Shown here: positions 1-6,982 of the stretch, one piece after another
Numbering within the stretch: position 1 is the stretch's first letter
Layout: each line of letters opens with the position of its first letter
Assembly (NCBI GenBank): GCA_027344745.1
Contig: DAHWIS010000005.1
Location: 1-12,251, forward strand
Reading direction: 5' to 3'
DNA: 12,251 bases
From: Microcaldota archaeon
Lineage (GTDB): Archaea > Micrarchaeota > Micrarchaeia > Micrarchaeales > Micrarchaeaceae
Notes under the pieces: generated by a model
Seen by the model: only the letters and a program-made list of their open reading frames with translations
Database searches by the model: none
What the model was told of the DNA's origin: nothing
Position numbers and translations under genes: made by a program

Positions 1-4
1 AGCT

Positions 5-53
5 CATGCTGCCATAAAGACACCAACAGTATTTAATCGTAAAGATTTAAATA
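5..53 (-). promoter_or_regulatory. Candidate promoter and leader of a gene leaving the left edge
   Basis: On the minus strand a TATA-like TTTAAATA lies at 53-46. A GGTG ribosome-binding motif at 24-21 follows, then five bases, then ATG at 15. That ATG reads only Met-Ala-Ala before TGA at 6-4, and the TGA overlaps a second ATG at 7-5. The gene itself, if any, starts at 7 and lies outside the window. The elements are visible; calling them a promoter and leader is inference, and AT-rich boxes of this kind also occur by chance. Confidence 0.3.
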
Positions 54-96
54 CATTTCTACAAAGTGATAGATAGGGGGTTGACTTTTAAACCTT

Positions 97-120
97 TTGC
101 ACGCGCGATTCCTGCGGCAA
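97..120. terminator. Weak hairpin downstream of the SDR gene
   Basis: Bases 97-104 (TTGCACGC) pair with 114-120 (GCGGCAA) with one bulged A, around a nine-base loop. It sits about 30 bases past the stop codon of the minus-strand SDR gene. No T-run follows on the minus strand, so a terminator role is only a possibility. Confidence 0.15.
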
Positions 121-151
121 GCTGGTTTGTTGTCTAAGAAATATTGCTTTT

Positions 152-952
152 CTATGTAAGTAGAACTCCACCGTCTACAACAATCTGGCTGCCTGTCATG
201 TATGATGACATATCGGATGCCAGAAATAGTGCAACTTTGCCTATGTCGTCTGGATCGCCAAACCTTCCCATAGGTATCTTCTTAAGAAATGCTTCGAGCA
301 CCGTCTTGGTGTCGACTCCTGAAGGCATGATATTCTGTTGCAGTTTTTGTACTCCAGGAGTAATTATGCCGCCTGGGGCTATCGCGTTTATGTATATCTT
401 ATAGGGTGCCAGCTCTAGCGCTATGTTCTTCGTGAAGCCCCACACACCATGCTTCGACGCGTCGTAATGTGCCAACCCGATCATCGAGGGATGCAAAGCG
501 TCTATCGATGTGATGTTTATTATCTTGCCTCCCCTGTTCTGCTTTATCATTTGCTCTGAAGCATATTTAGTGCACAGAAAGACACCATTCAGATTTACGT
601 CTATCACTTTCTGGAAATCTGCAAGCGCCATGTCCTTTAAGGGTATGTCAGGGAATATGCCTGCATTGTTGACGAGTATGTCTATGCCACCGAATACCTT
701 TACCGTTTCGGATACGAGGTTGCGGACGGCATCTTCCACGGAAACGTCGGTAGGCACCGCAAATGCACTCAGCCCCTTGCTTTTTAGCGCATCGGCTGCC
801 ATTTGGTCTTTCTCTGGATTCCTGCTCGCTATGATTACATTTGCTCCGGCCTCTGCAAGCCTTGAAGCAATGCCAAACCCTATGCCTTCTGCTCCGCCTG
901 TGATTATTGCGGTTTTCCCCTTAAGATTCAAAAGGTCTTTGACATTTGTCAT
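152..952 (-). CDS. Short-chain dehydrogenase/reductase (SDR), probably NADP(H)-linked
   Basis: Classical SDR oxidoreductase of about 266 residues, the normal family length. Numbering from the GTG at 961, the Rossmann motif TGGAEGIG is at 21-28, Asp72 is the adenine-contact residue (TDV), and NNAG is at 98-101. The catalytic tetrad is Asn123, Ser152, Tyr166 and Lys170 (YDASK), with PGG at 196-198. Arg47 at the end of the second strand, with no acidic residue there, suggests NADP(H), which is inference. The family includes 3-oxoacyl-ACP reductases and sugar dehydrogenases; the substrate cannot be read from sequence. I prefer ATG at 952 over GTG at 961 because an AGGTG motif (965-961 on the minus strand) lies six bases before 952. 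The stop of the decayed frame at 972 is just upstream. The family call is secure and the substrate is unknown. Confidence 0.93.
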   Translation of the reverse strand: MTNVKDLLNLKGKTAIITGGAEGIGFGIASRLAEAGANVIIASRNPEKDQMAADALKSKGLSAFAVPTDVSVEDAVRNLVSETVKVFGGIDILVNNAGIFPDIPLKDMALADFQKVIDVNLNGVFLCTKYASEQMIKQNRGGKIINITSIDALHPSMIGLAHYDASKHGVWGFTKNIALELAPYKIYINAIAPGGIITPGVQKLQQNIMPSGVDTKTVLEAFLKKIPMGRFGDPDDIGKVALFLASDMSSYMTGSQIVVDGGVLLT

Positions 953-971
953 GACATACACCTAGTTCTAT

Positions 972-1217
972 TTAGTATCTACTGCTTTTATTGATTGCCC
1001 TCAAGCCCTTTTTTTGATAAATATTCTTGTCTGCTTGGATCATCTCTTTTGCGGATCTGCAGAACTGCGCCGATGAAACTTTTATCTTTCCGTTCCGATA
1101 GGATGCGATTGACCTCTCAAGAATCTCGTTGTAGAACTGCCGAGCGAGAATCGGTTTTTATCCATCTCTTTGTGTCATGTTCCGTGGCATTATGATGGAC
1201 TTTGACTTGTACGTCAT
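972..1217 (-). pseudogene. Small decayed reading frame with one in-frame TAA
   Basis: Reading the minus strand from ATG at 1217 gives 19 codons, an in-frame TAA at 1160-1158, then 61 further open codons to TAA at 974-972. The second part has protein-like composition (segments RQFYNEILERS, SAQFCRSAKEMIQADKN and QKKGLRAINKSSRY) and uses codons like its neighbours. It has no ATG, GTG or TTG after the TAA until an internal Met at 1043. A TATA-like box at 1260-1251 would place transcription start about 13 bases before 1217. I read it as an 80-residue gene broken by an ochre codon. The alternative is a frameshift: ATG at 1165 opens another frame that would join this one with one extra base. I do not recognise the family. 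A sequencing error or chance open frame is possible. Confidence 0.35.
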
Positions 1218-1250
1218 CGTGGAATCAGGTTATTTACATCGTCATTCATG

Positions 1251-1260
1251 TTTATATATT
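1251..1260 (-). promoter_or_regulatory. TATA-like box for the decayed minus-strand frame
   Basis: AATATATAAA on the minus strand. A start site about 26 bases downstream would fall near 1230, about 13 bases before the ATG at 1217. The spacing supports a once-active promoter for that frame. The same AT-rich stretch reads TTTATATATT on the plus strand, so direction is not certain. Confidence 0.3.
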
Positions 1261-1293
1261 CTTACGTTTATTATCCATCTGCGTTTGCTTTTG

Positions 1294-1314
1294 TTTGACA
1301 ATTTTGTTGTCAAA
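1294..1314. repeat. Perfect 8-bp inverted repeat upstream of the NAD kinase-like gene
   Basis: TTTGACAA (1294-1301) and TTGTCAAA (1307-1314) are exact reverse complements separated by five bases. It lies about 65 bases before the TATA-like box at 1380. It could be a binding site for a dimeric regulator or an RNA hairpin. There is no T-tract after it on either strand, which argues against a simple terminator. Confidence 0.45.
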
Positions 1315-1379
1315 TCTCAGATTGCGCTGCAAGCCAATCACTCCGCCTCTGAAGAGCGTGGGATTTCCCGCTTGCGTTG

Positions 1380-1388
1380 TTTAAAAAA
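1380..1388 (+). promoter_or_regulatory. TATA-like box of the NAD kinase-like gene
   Basis: TTTAAAAAA, centred about 30 bases before the ATG at 1415. Archaeal TATA boxes sit roughly 26 bases before the start site, so transcription would begin at or just before the start codon. That gives a leaderless or nearly leaderless message, in keeping with the lack of a ribosome binding site there. Confidence 0.4.
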
Positions 1389-1414
1389 CCCGGATAAACT
1401 AAATATGTGATTGC

Positions 1415-2194
1415 ATGGTTAAAACGTTGAAAGCTGATGTCATAGTAGATGCGTTTTCGGGAGTCGCATATGGCGAGGTAAAGAAGATCCTCGATTCGTC
1501 CGGCATTGCGATATCGAAAAGCAAGCCCGACTTCGTGATAATAGTAGGCGGGGATGGAACATACCTAAGGCATGCCCCACATAATATGGATATACCTATA
1601 CTCAAATTGAAGGGCAGGGAACAGGGTCCTCTCGGAAGCAAGGGCGTATTGTACACATACGGAATCGGCAGCCTTGCTGCATGCATAAAAAGGATAAAAA
1701 ATAAAGATTATAGGATAAAAACGGAACCTGTAATACATTGTGCCTACAAGAAAAAAACCTATCTTTCCGCAGGGGATTTTTACATTGAAAGGCACGGGAT
1801 GAAGCAGGCGCTCAGGTACTCGATAGATGTGGGCGGGAAAAAGCCAATGGTAAGAATACACGGCATATCTAATGGCTTCATAATAACAACGCCCACAGGC
1901 TCTACGGGTTATTACGCGTATCTCGATGTGCTGCTCGGAAGGAAAAAGGAACCGATAAAAGGCATAGGCGTGGCGCACATACTGCCCACCTACATCGAGG
2001 AAAATGGCAGGCGCGACTTGCACGATGGCATAAGGAGGCAGTTCGAAGAGGATACCAGCTTTACAGCTATGCTTTTCAGGGAAGAGGGTTATCTCTACGG
2101 CGTATCGAACCTTGACAGGGGAATCGTAATAATGCCCAACACAAAAGTGCATTTTAAGATTTTACCTGACAAAATAAAACTGATTGAATTCTGA
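1415..2194 (+). CDS. NAD kinase-like protein (divergent)
   Basis: The family phosphorylates NAD+ to NADP+ in the cytoplasm with ATP or polyphosphate. This protein has 259 residues. The family motifs are clear: GGDGT at 45-49, with Asp47 as the expected catalytic base, and TTPTGSTGY at 158-166. It is divergent at the NE motif that contacts NAD. The aligned stretch reads AGDFYIER (119-126), so Asn becomes Gly120 and Glu becomes Asp121. The N-terminal part before GGDGT is short. It heads a close group: its stop is 11 bases before the HPP-family gene. A TATA-like box at 1380 suggests a leaderless transcript. The fold assignment is strong; NAD kinase activity is likely but the altered motif leaves some doubt. 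It may serve the NADP-type isocitrate dehydrogenase at 9864, which is inference. Confidence 0.82.
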   Translation: MVKTLKADVIVDAFSGVAYGEVKKILDSSGIAISKSKPDFVIIVGGDGTYLRHAPHNMDIPILKLKGREQGPLGSKGVLYTYGIGSLAACIKRIKNKDYRIKTEPVIHCAYKKKTYLSAGDFYIERHGMKQALRYSIDVGGKKPMVRIHGISNGFIITTPTGSTGYYAYLDVLLGRKKEPIKGIGVAHILPTYIEENGRRDLHDGIRRQFEEDTSFTAMLFREEGYLYGVSNLDRGIVIMPNTKVHFKILPDKIKLIEF

Positions 2195-2205
2195 CGATGG
2201 TTTAA

Positions 2206-2778
2206 TTGGATTTTAAAAAAATAGAATACAGGAACATCTACCCCAGTAAATATGCAAAACATCCAGTAAGGAACGGATTGCTCCCCGCACTGCTGACGGC
2301 CATAAGCATAGTCGTAATAATGTATGTTATAAAGTACTTCAACTTCGATTTTCTATATGGGAACGGATCGTCGGAAATAATATTTGCTTCCTTTGCTTCA
2401 AGCGCATTCATACTTTTCATGATGCCAAGGTCAAGATCGGCGAGGCCTTCAAAATTCCTTAAGAGTTATTTCATAGCTGCAGGCATGGGGTATATCGGAT
2501 TCGTACTCATCCCGTTTGTGCCGGAATACCTGCTTTTTACGCTGATGCTGTTTTTGGGCGTATTGCTACTTGTAGCTACACGGAGTGAACATGCGCCCGC
2601 CTTGGGCATACTCTTTGCATTTCTGCTCTTCAGGGTCGGGCCCCTTGGCGTAATAGTAATAATAATATCTGCGTTCTTACTTTTATTCCTCAGGATATTG
2701 ATGGAAAACTCAATATTCATTTTAGAGGGGCTTGAAAGAGCGGGGAGGAGAAAACGCAGGCTCAAAAAAAACGGTTAG
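2206..2778 (+). CDS. HPP-family integral membrane protein
   Basis: A 190-residue membrane protein with segments at about 25-45, 57-74, 86-104, 106-125 and 130-163, and a very basic C-terminal tail (RRKRRLKK) that should be cytoplasmic. The stretch FASFASSAFILF (60-71), MMPRSRSARPSKF (72-84) and the following small-residue helix resemble the HPP family pattern of a small-residue helix, then P-x-S-P-x-x-x-P, then another helix. RSEHAPALG (126-134) would correspond to the R-x-L-H-P-P-A-G signature, with HPP degraded to HAP. Some plant and cyanobacterial HPP proteins are reported nitrite transporters; nothing here proves that substrate. The start is TTG at 2206, since no ATG occurs in frame until inside the first helix. 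It lies 11 bases after the NAD kinase-like gene and 11 before truD. The membrane call is firm, the family call moderate. Confidence 0.65.
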   Translation: MDFKKIEYRNIYPSKYAKHPVRNGLLPALLTAISIVVIMYVIKYFNFDFLYGNGSSEIIFASFASSAFILFMMPRSRSARPSKFLKSYFIAAGMGYIGFVLIPFVPEYLLFTLMLFLGVLLLVATRSEHAPALGILFAFLLFRVGPLGVIVIIISAFLLLFLRILMENSIFILEGLERAGRRKRRLKKNG

Positions 2779-2789
2779 GTGATGCATTC

Positions 2790-4019
2790 ATGATGCCCCT
2801 TTCAAAATATGCAAAAATAAAAGGCACAATAAAAAACTCTCCCGAGGACTTTTTGGTAGAAGAGATAGGCTTAAACGGGGACATATTCGAATTAGGCAAA
2901 ACCTACTCATTTGATGTTCACGCAGATGGCAAAGATGATGAATATAAGTTTTCCAATTTTATAATGCAGAAAAGAGATTGGAATACAGCGCAGGCACTTA
3001 GAGGCATCGCAAAAAAGTTCAGGCGCGGAATGAAATCGGTAGGGTTTGCAGGCACTAAGGACAGGCAGTCCACATCGACGCAGATGTGCAGCATCTTCGG
3101 CGTAGAGCCAGAACGCATTCTGGGCGTCCATATTAAAGACATATCAATAAATGGCGCCTGGAAGTCCAGTGTTCCGGTGAAGCTGGGCGACCTCTTAGGC
3201 AACAGGTTTACCGTAAGGATAAGGTATAATTCAAGACATCCGCATGCAGAGGATATAATAAAAGAACTCGGCGGGACGTTCCCTAATTATTTTGGCGCAC
3301 AAAGGTTCGGATCGCGGGGCAACAATGTTGGCATTGGGCTAAGCATACTGAAAAACGATTTCAAAGATGCGGCAATGTCATTTTTAACAGACACAAAAAG
3401 CGAGAGGAATGAAATTGCAATAGAGGCCAGGAACAGACTTCGCGATGAACAGGATTTCAAAAAAGCGCTATCCTATTTCCCCAGATACCTGAAATACGAA
3501 TTGCTTGTAATAGAATACCTGTCCAGATTCCCGGAAAATTACGCCAATGCGATGAGGAAATTACCGAGGCAAACACTGCTGATGTTCGTGCATTCGGTGG
3601 AAAGCGAGATATTCAACGATGTAGTGGAATACAGGATACGCAATGACATGCTGAAGCCCGTGGAAGGGGATATATTATGCGGAAGCAATGCGTACGGCTT
3701 CCCAGATTATGGGGCGTTGAGCAGTTTCAATGGCGGCGATGCAAAGGGCATGTTCATAGCCGGGAGCATAATAGGCTATAATTCAGACAGCGTCAACGAC
3801 ATAGAAAAAGAAGCTATGGAGAGACTGGATATTTCGAAGGAGTTATTCAAAGTGAAGAGCATGCCTGAGATAAATTGCAAGGGAGCGTACAGGGCGGTTT
3901 TTGCACCATACGGCGATATGGCTTATGTCGAAGTTGACGATGGCGCATCTATGAGATTCTCGTTGCCATCGGGTTCGTATGCCACGGTATTGGTAAATGA
4001 GTTCATTGACGCCAAGTAG
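2790..4019 (+). CDS. truD: tRNA pseudouridine synthase TruD (Pus7 family)
   Basis: TruD isomerises a uridine of tRNA (position 13 in the bacterial enzyme) to pseudouridine. The 409-residue protein has normal length for archaeal members. Visible motifs are SPEDFLVEE (17-25), the catalytic block FAGTKDRQSTSTQ (86-98) with catalytic Asp91, GNRFTVRIR (137-145), and PNYFGAQRFGSRG (165-177), which is diagnostic for the family. The inserted TRUD domain follows the catalytic core. The start is one of two adjacent ATGs at 2790 and 2793; AGGTGAT at 2777-2783 is a good ribosome binding site for either. It sits 11 bases after the HPP-family gene and probably shares its transcript. Nothing unusual was seen. 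Confidence 0.95.
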   Translation: MMPLSKYAKIKGTIKNSPEDFLVEEIGLNGDIFELGKTYSFDVHADGKDDEYKFSNFIMQKRDWNTAQALRGIAKKFRRGMKSVGFAGTKDRQSTSTQMCSIFGVEPERILGVHIKDISINGAWKSSVPVKLGDLLGNRFTVRIRYNSRHPHAEDIIKELGGTFPNYFGAQRFGSRGNNVGIGLSILKNDFKDAAMSFLTDTKSERNEIAIEARNRLRDEQDFKKALSYFPRYLKYELLVIEYLSRFPENYANAMRKLPRQTLLMFVHSVESEIFNDVVEYRIRNDMLKPVEGDILCGSNAYGFPDYGALSSFNGGDAKGMFIAGSIIGYNSDSVNDIEKEAMERLDISKELFKVKSMPEINCKGAYRAVFAPYGDMAYVEVDDGASMRFSLPSGSYATVLVNEFIDAK

Positions 4020-4055
4020 ACAATTCTTTTTAGCTTTAGCATCCCTAATACAGCC

Positions 4056-4997
4056 ATGGCAAACATGAGGGATGCTACTATTGCGCTTTCGATAGCCGGC
4101 GGATTCATAGCCGTGCTCTATGTGTTTTATTACATGCAGGCACTTTCTTATTCGATAGGGTTTGATTCTGCAGCAATAGGATTGATAACCGGGTACAATC
4201 TGAGCGTGAATTCTTCGCTCGTAAGCTCGCTTTCCAATGCATCGGTGATAAAATTTGCGCTATATATAACAGATATCATGCTCCCTTTTGCCATAATCAT
4301 GTTTGCGATAGGCATACTGTGGCTGTTCTCAAAGGCTTTTACCCGCATGCTGAGCATCAGCTTGGCCTTTGCATCATTGATATTCATACTTCTGACGGTT
4401 CTGCTCGAGGCGAACATACACTTCAATGGCGCATTGAGCGTAATAACCCTGTCGTATATCGGAGGAATGATGTCGCTTATTGCCGGGATCATTGGTTTTT
4501 ATGAAACCAAGAGCATGTCCTTTAAAAGGAGGCTGCAGATAGAGATGAACCCGAATACGCCATACTCTAATATGGTGCTGCTTACTGAGAAGCTGATAGG
4601 CAGCCTTAACGGAAAGATAAAGTTATTGGACATGCATTTCGACACTAAGGCACTCGACAATCTTTCCGTGATGCTCAAGGGACATAATAGGAATTTTAGC
4701 GAAGTCGACCTGCTGACTAAAAGAGACAGGCTTGGAAAGGACTTTGAAAAGATATATTACGATTTTAAGAAGGAGCTTCATAACGAAGGCATAGTCTTTG
4801 ACCTCAGGATACTTGACGAGAAGGATGCATTGGAGCAGCACGAGCGCCTGCTTCTCGATTCCAGTTCGGCCTACAAGATACCTCCGCTGAATATAATAAA
4901 CAAGAAGAGCGAGCATATTGTGGGCGTCAATTTCAGGCATGCGAACCATAGATTCGACGAGCTTTGGGCTAGGGCGAAGAAATTCGAAAATTCCTAG
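4056..4997 (+). CDS. Four-TM protein with a C-terminal PLD-like domain
   Basis: A 313-residue protein of two halves. Hydrophobic segments at about 7-27, 65-91, 97-118 and 124-148 form a four-helix membrane region, with a 35-residue Ser/Asn-rich loop (28-64) carrying NSS and NAS sequons, likely outside. Residues 150-313 are charged and soluble, probably cytoplasmic. That part runs KIKLLDMHFD (187-196), VDLLTKRD (217-224), YYDFKKELHNEGI (234-246), FDLRILDE (248-255) and QHERLLLD (261-268). This strand/helix order resembles single-HxR phospholipase-D-like domains (MIT C-terminal or TrmB-effector type) in which an H-D-R-[FY] motif is typical; here it is H262-E-R264. I infer the fold from pattern only and assign no enzyme activity. 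It lies 36 bases after truD with no clear ribosome binding site. ATG at 4065 is an alternative start. Confidence 0.7.
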   Translation: MANMRDATIALSIAGGFIAVLYVFYYMQALSYSIGFDSAAIGLITGYNLSVNSSLVSSLSNASVIKFALYITDIMLPFAIIMFAIGILWLFSKAFTRMLSISLAFASLIFILLTVLLEANIHFNGALSVITLSYIGGMMSLIAGIIGFYETKSMSFKRRLQIEMNPNTPYSNMVLLTEKLIGSLNGKIKLLDMHFDTKALDNLSVMLKGHNRNFSEVDLLTKRDRLGKDFEKIYYDFKKELHNEGIVFDLRILDEKDALEQHERLLLDSSSAYKIPPLNIINKKSEHIVGVNFRHANHRFDELWARAKKFENS

Positions 4998-5032
4998 CCG
5001 CAGATATTTATTATTCATTTCGCCAGATAAAT

Positions 5033-5041
5033 TTTTTATAT
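5033..5041 (+). promoter_or_regulatory. TATA-like box before the surface protease gene
   Basis: TTTTTATAT in the 111-base gap before 5109. A start site near 5063 would leave a leader of about 45 bases containing GGTG at 5100-5103, five bases before the ATG. The longer leader and ribosome binding site contrast with the leaderless layout at 1415. Confidence 0.35.
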
Positions 5042-5108
5042 GCGAGGTAAAGAGGAGCGTGATTAGTTTATTAGTAGTTGACTTCTTTATTATGATTATG
5101 GTGCTTGG

Positions 5109-6941
5109 ATGAGGAATCATATCGCGTTAATATTTATTGCGTTCGGAATAATCCAACTTTTAGTAGGCCTGCCTGCGGCTGCAACGATAGGCACCGCATA
5201 TGTGCATGCGCCTGCAGTCATATTGCAGAACAATACAGGCATACTCACTACGATAAGCCTGACTGTAAGCAATGGGACGGGCACGACTTCCGTAATCGGT
5301 CCTGCCGAAGTAGGCAACACTACTATCGAATCGGCAACCACCGCGGCTATGTATGCATCAGAATTTTTAAATAAGAATTATAGCGACTACAATTTCACAT
5401 ACAGGATAAATGACATTAACGCCAACGTATCCGGGCCTAGCGCAGGGATGGCTATGACCCTGTTGGGCATATCCGCATTCACGGGCATACGCCTGCCTGC
5501 CAACTTCACCCTTACGGGCACTATATCCCCAAATGGCAACATAGGCGAGATAGGGGGCGTTTATGATAAGATGGCCGCAGCAAAGGCAGCGGAGATGAAG
5601 TTTGCGCTTGTGCCGAGGGTTTCCAATGCATCGTTCGAAAATGAATTGTATTACATAGTAGAAAAAACGTTCAACATACCATTGATACAGGTTTCCAACG
5701 TGTCGCAGGCAAGCGATTATGCGTTATATGGGAAAAGCCTATCTGGTATGCATACCGCATTCAACCCATACGTCGGATATAACGTGAGCAGGATTTCAGA
5801 GGCGCCGTTGACTTGCTCGGGTTCATGCAACATGGGCAGGTTTGCAGCACTTTCAAATTTCACTTATAATATGACTAAAAAAGCGATAGCAAAGCTTTCT
5901 GCAGAACCCGGATTCTACAATGCGAGCAGAAGATTTTCTGCTATGTTAAACCAAAGCGGCGCATTATCCGGTAAGGGATATTATTATTTGAGCGCAGACA
6001 TGAGCTTCCTTACTTACCTAAATGTATTTACCTTCCTGAACCACAACACCAATAAGACAGACGGGTTGGATACGCTAAACAATATCGGGCTGTATTGCTC
6101 TGGCAATTCTGCGCCGCAGATAACCAATACTAACTATGAGTATGTATTAGGAGGCGAACTTAGGCAATCGTGGGCAAATTACACGCTCAATGCGACAATC
6201 GGCACCTACAACCTTACTGCGATGGATACAGATGGAGTTTTAAGGGATATTTATGGGGGCGCAAGTGCAAGCGGATGGTGCAATGCTGCCAATTTCATGT
6301 ACAGCATAGCTTCAAACGTCAATGGGACGCCGATAATATTTTCCCAGAACATAAAAAGCGCAGCCGCTTCGGGAATATCGAACGCGACGAAATATCCAGG
6401 GCTTTATCTGACTACGGCTTTGGCCGCATATAAGCAGGGCAACTATCCAATGGCTTTGCTTGATTCGGATTATGCGGTATCGTTGGGCAGCATAGGCACA
6501 TACTACAATATGTCAACACAGCATTTAATATCCAACGCCACCAGGCTGGCTTATAACTCGACGTATGGCATATGGGCGACCGAATTCAGCAACGAGGCGC
6601 TGTTCTATGTTCAGGAAGCAGGCATGAACGATGCCAACGTCACGCTCGCGCATTCGTATGCGTTGGACGCCTATCAGTCCGCAGTGCTTGCAAACATGCT
6701 TGGCAACAGCACAAGATTATTGAACGATAATATGGTGGCAGGTGTGACTGCGCCAGCAAACGGCGTATCGACAAACGTAGACGTTAAAGGGCTTGAAAAC
6801 ATCCTCATAGCCATATTGATATTGGATTTGGCAATATTTGCGGTGGCTGTGGCAATCCTCGCAATGGCATTGCGCATGATGTCAAAAGCAGGCATGAATG
6901 TACATAACAACGGAAAAACTAACCGCAACCGAAAGAGATAA
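5109..6941 (+). CDS. Membrane-anchored surface Lon-like (S16) serine protease
   Basis: A 610-residue protein with a signal or N-terminal membrane segment (about 4-24), an S16 Lon-type protease domain (about 25-210), a long middle region, one C-terminal membrane helix (about 563-590) and a basic tail. The catalytic dyad is Ser111 in GPSAG (109-113) and Lys154 in GGVYDK (149-154). Their spacing of 43 residues equals that of Ser679 and Lys722 in E. coli Lon. There is no AAA+ ATPase domain, so proteolysis would be ATP-independent. I count 25 N-x-S/T sequons and four cysteines (236, 240, 330, 391), both consistent with a glycosylated exterior protein. Residues 210-560 match nothing I recognise; Ala/Tyr-rich helical stretches at 425-535 may be repeat-like. 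The start has GGTG at 5100-5103. The protease call is strong; its substrate is unknown. Confidence 0.88.
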   Translation: MRNHIALIFIAFGIIQLLVGLPAAATIGTAYVHAPAVILQNNTGILTTISLTVSNGTGTTSVIGPAEVGNTTIESATTAAMYASEFLNKNYSDYNFTYRINDINANVSGPSAGMAMTLLGISAFTGIRLPANFTLTGTISPNGNIGEIGGVYDKMAAAKAAEMKFALVPRVSNASFENELYYIVEKTFNIPLIQVSNVSQASDYALYGKSLSGMHTAFNPYVGYNVSRISEAPLTCSGSCNMGRFAALSNFTYNMTKKAIAKLSAEPGFYNASRRFSAMLNQSGALSGKGYYYLSADMSFLTYLNVFTFLNHNTNKTDGLDTLNNIGLYCSGNSAPQITNTNYEYVLGGELRQSWANYTLNATIGTYNLTAMDTDGVLRDIYGGASASGWCNAANFMYSIASNVNGTPIIFSQNIKSAAASGISNATKYPGLYLTTALAAYKQGNYPMALLDSDYAVSLGSIGTYYNMSTQHLISNATRLAYNSTYGIWATEFSNEALFYVQEAGMNDANVTLAHSYALDAYQSAVLANMLGNSTRLLNDNMVAGVTAPANGVSTNVDVKGLENILIAILILDLAIFAVAVAILAMALRMMSKAGMNVHNNGKTNRNRKR

Positions 6942-6982
6942 AATAGGTTAGGTGTAAAAAAGTATTTGCAATAGGTGATTTT

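Larger units (their letters stand above)
1218..1414. other. Intergenic region before the NAD kinase-like gene
   Basis: With 953-1217 this makes about 460 bases without an intact gene. It contains a minus-strand TATA-like box (1251-1260), a perfect inverted repeat (1294-1314) and a plus-strand TATA-like box (1380-1388). Short plus-strand open frames across it (for example 1177-1410) have irregular composition and no ribosome binding site, and I do not regard them as genes. No tRNA-like T-arm or cloverleaf was seen. Confidence 0.5.

Noticed and set aside
61..140. Possible tRNA-like element (GGTTTAAAAGTCAACC on the minus strand)
   Set aside because: No acceptor stem, D-arm or canonical T-loop could be built around it.
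961..961. GTG at 961 as the SDR start
   Set aside because: It falls within the AGGTG motif that best serves ATG 952, and it adds only three unneeded residues.
1158..1160. Recoded stop codon in the 972-1217 frame
   Set aside because: The codon is TAA, which is not a pyrrolysine codon, and TAA also ends clear genes in this window such as icd and the zinc-ribbon gene.
1177..1410. Plus-strand open frames across 995-1410 (up to 77 codons)
   Set aside because: Irregular composition, no ribosome binding site, and they overlap the more coding-like minus-strand frame and promoter elements.
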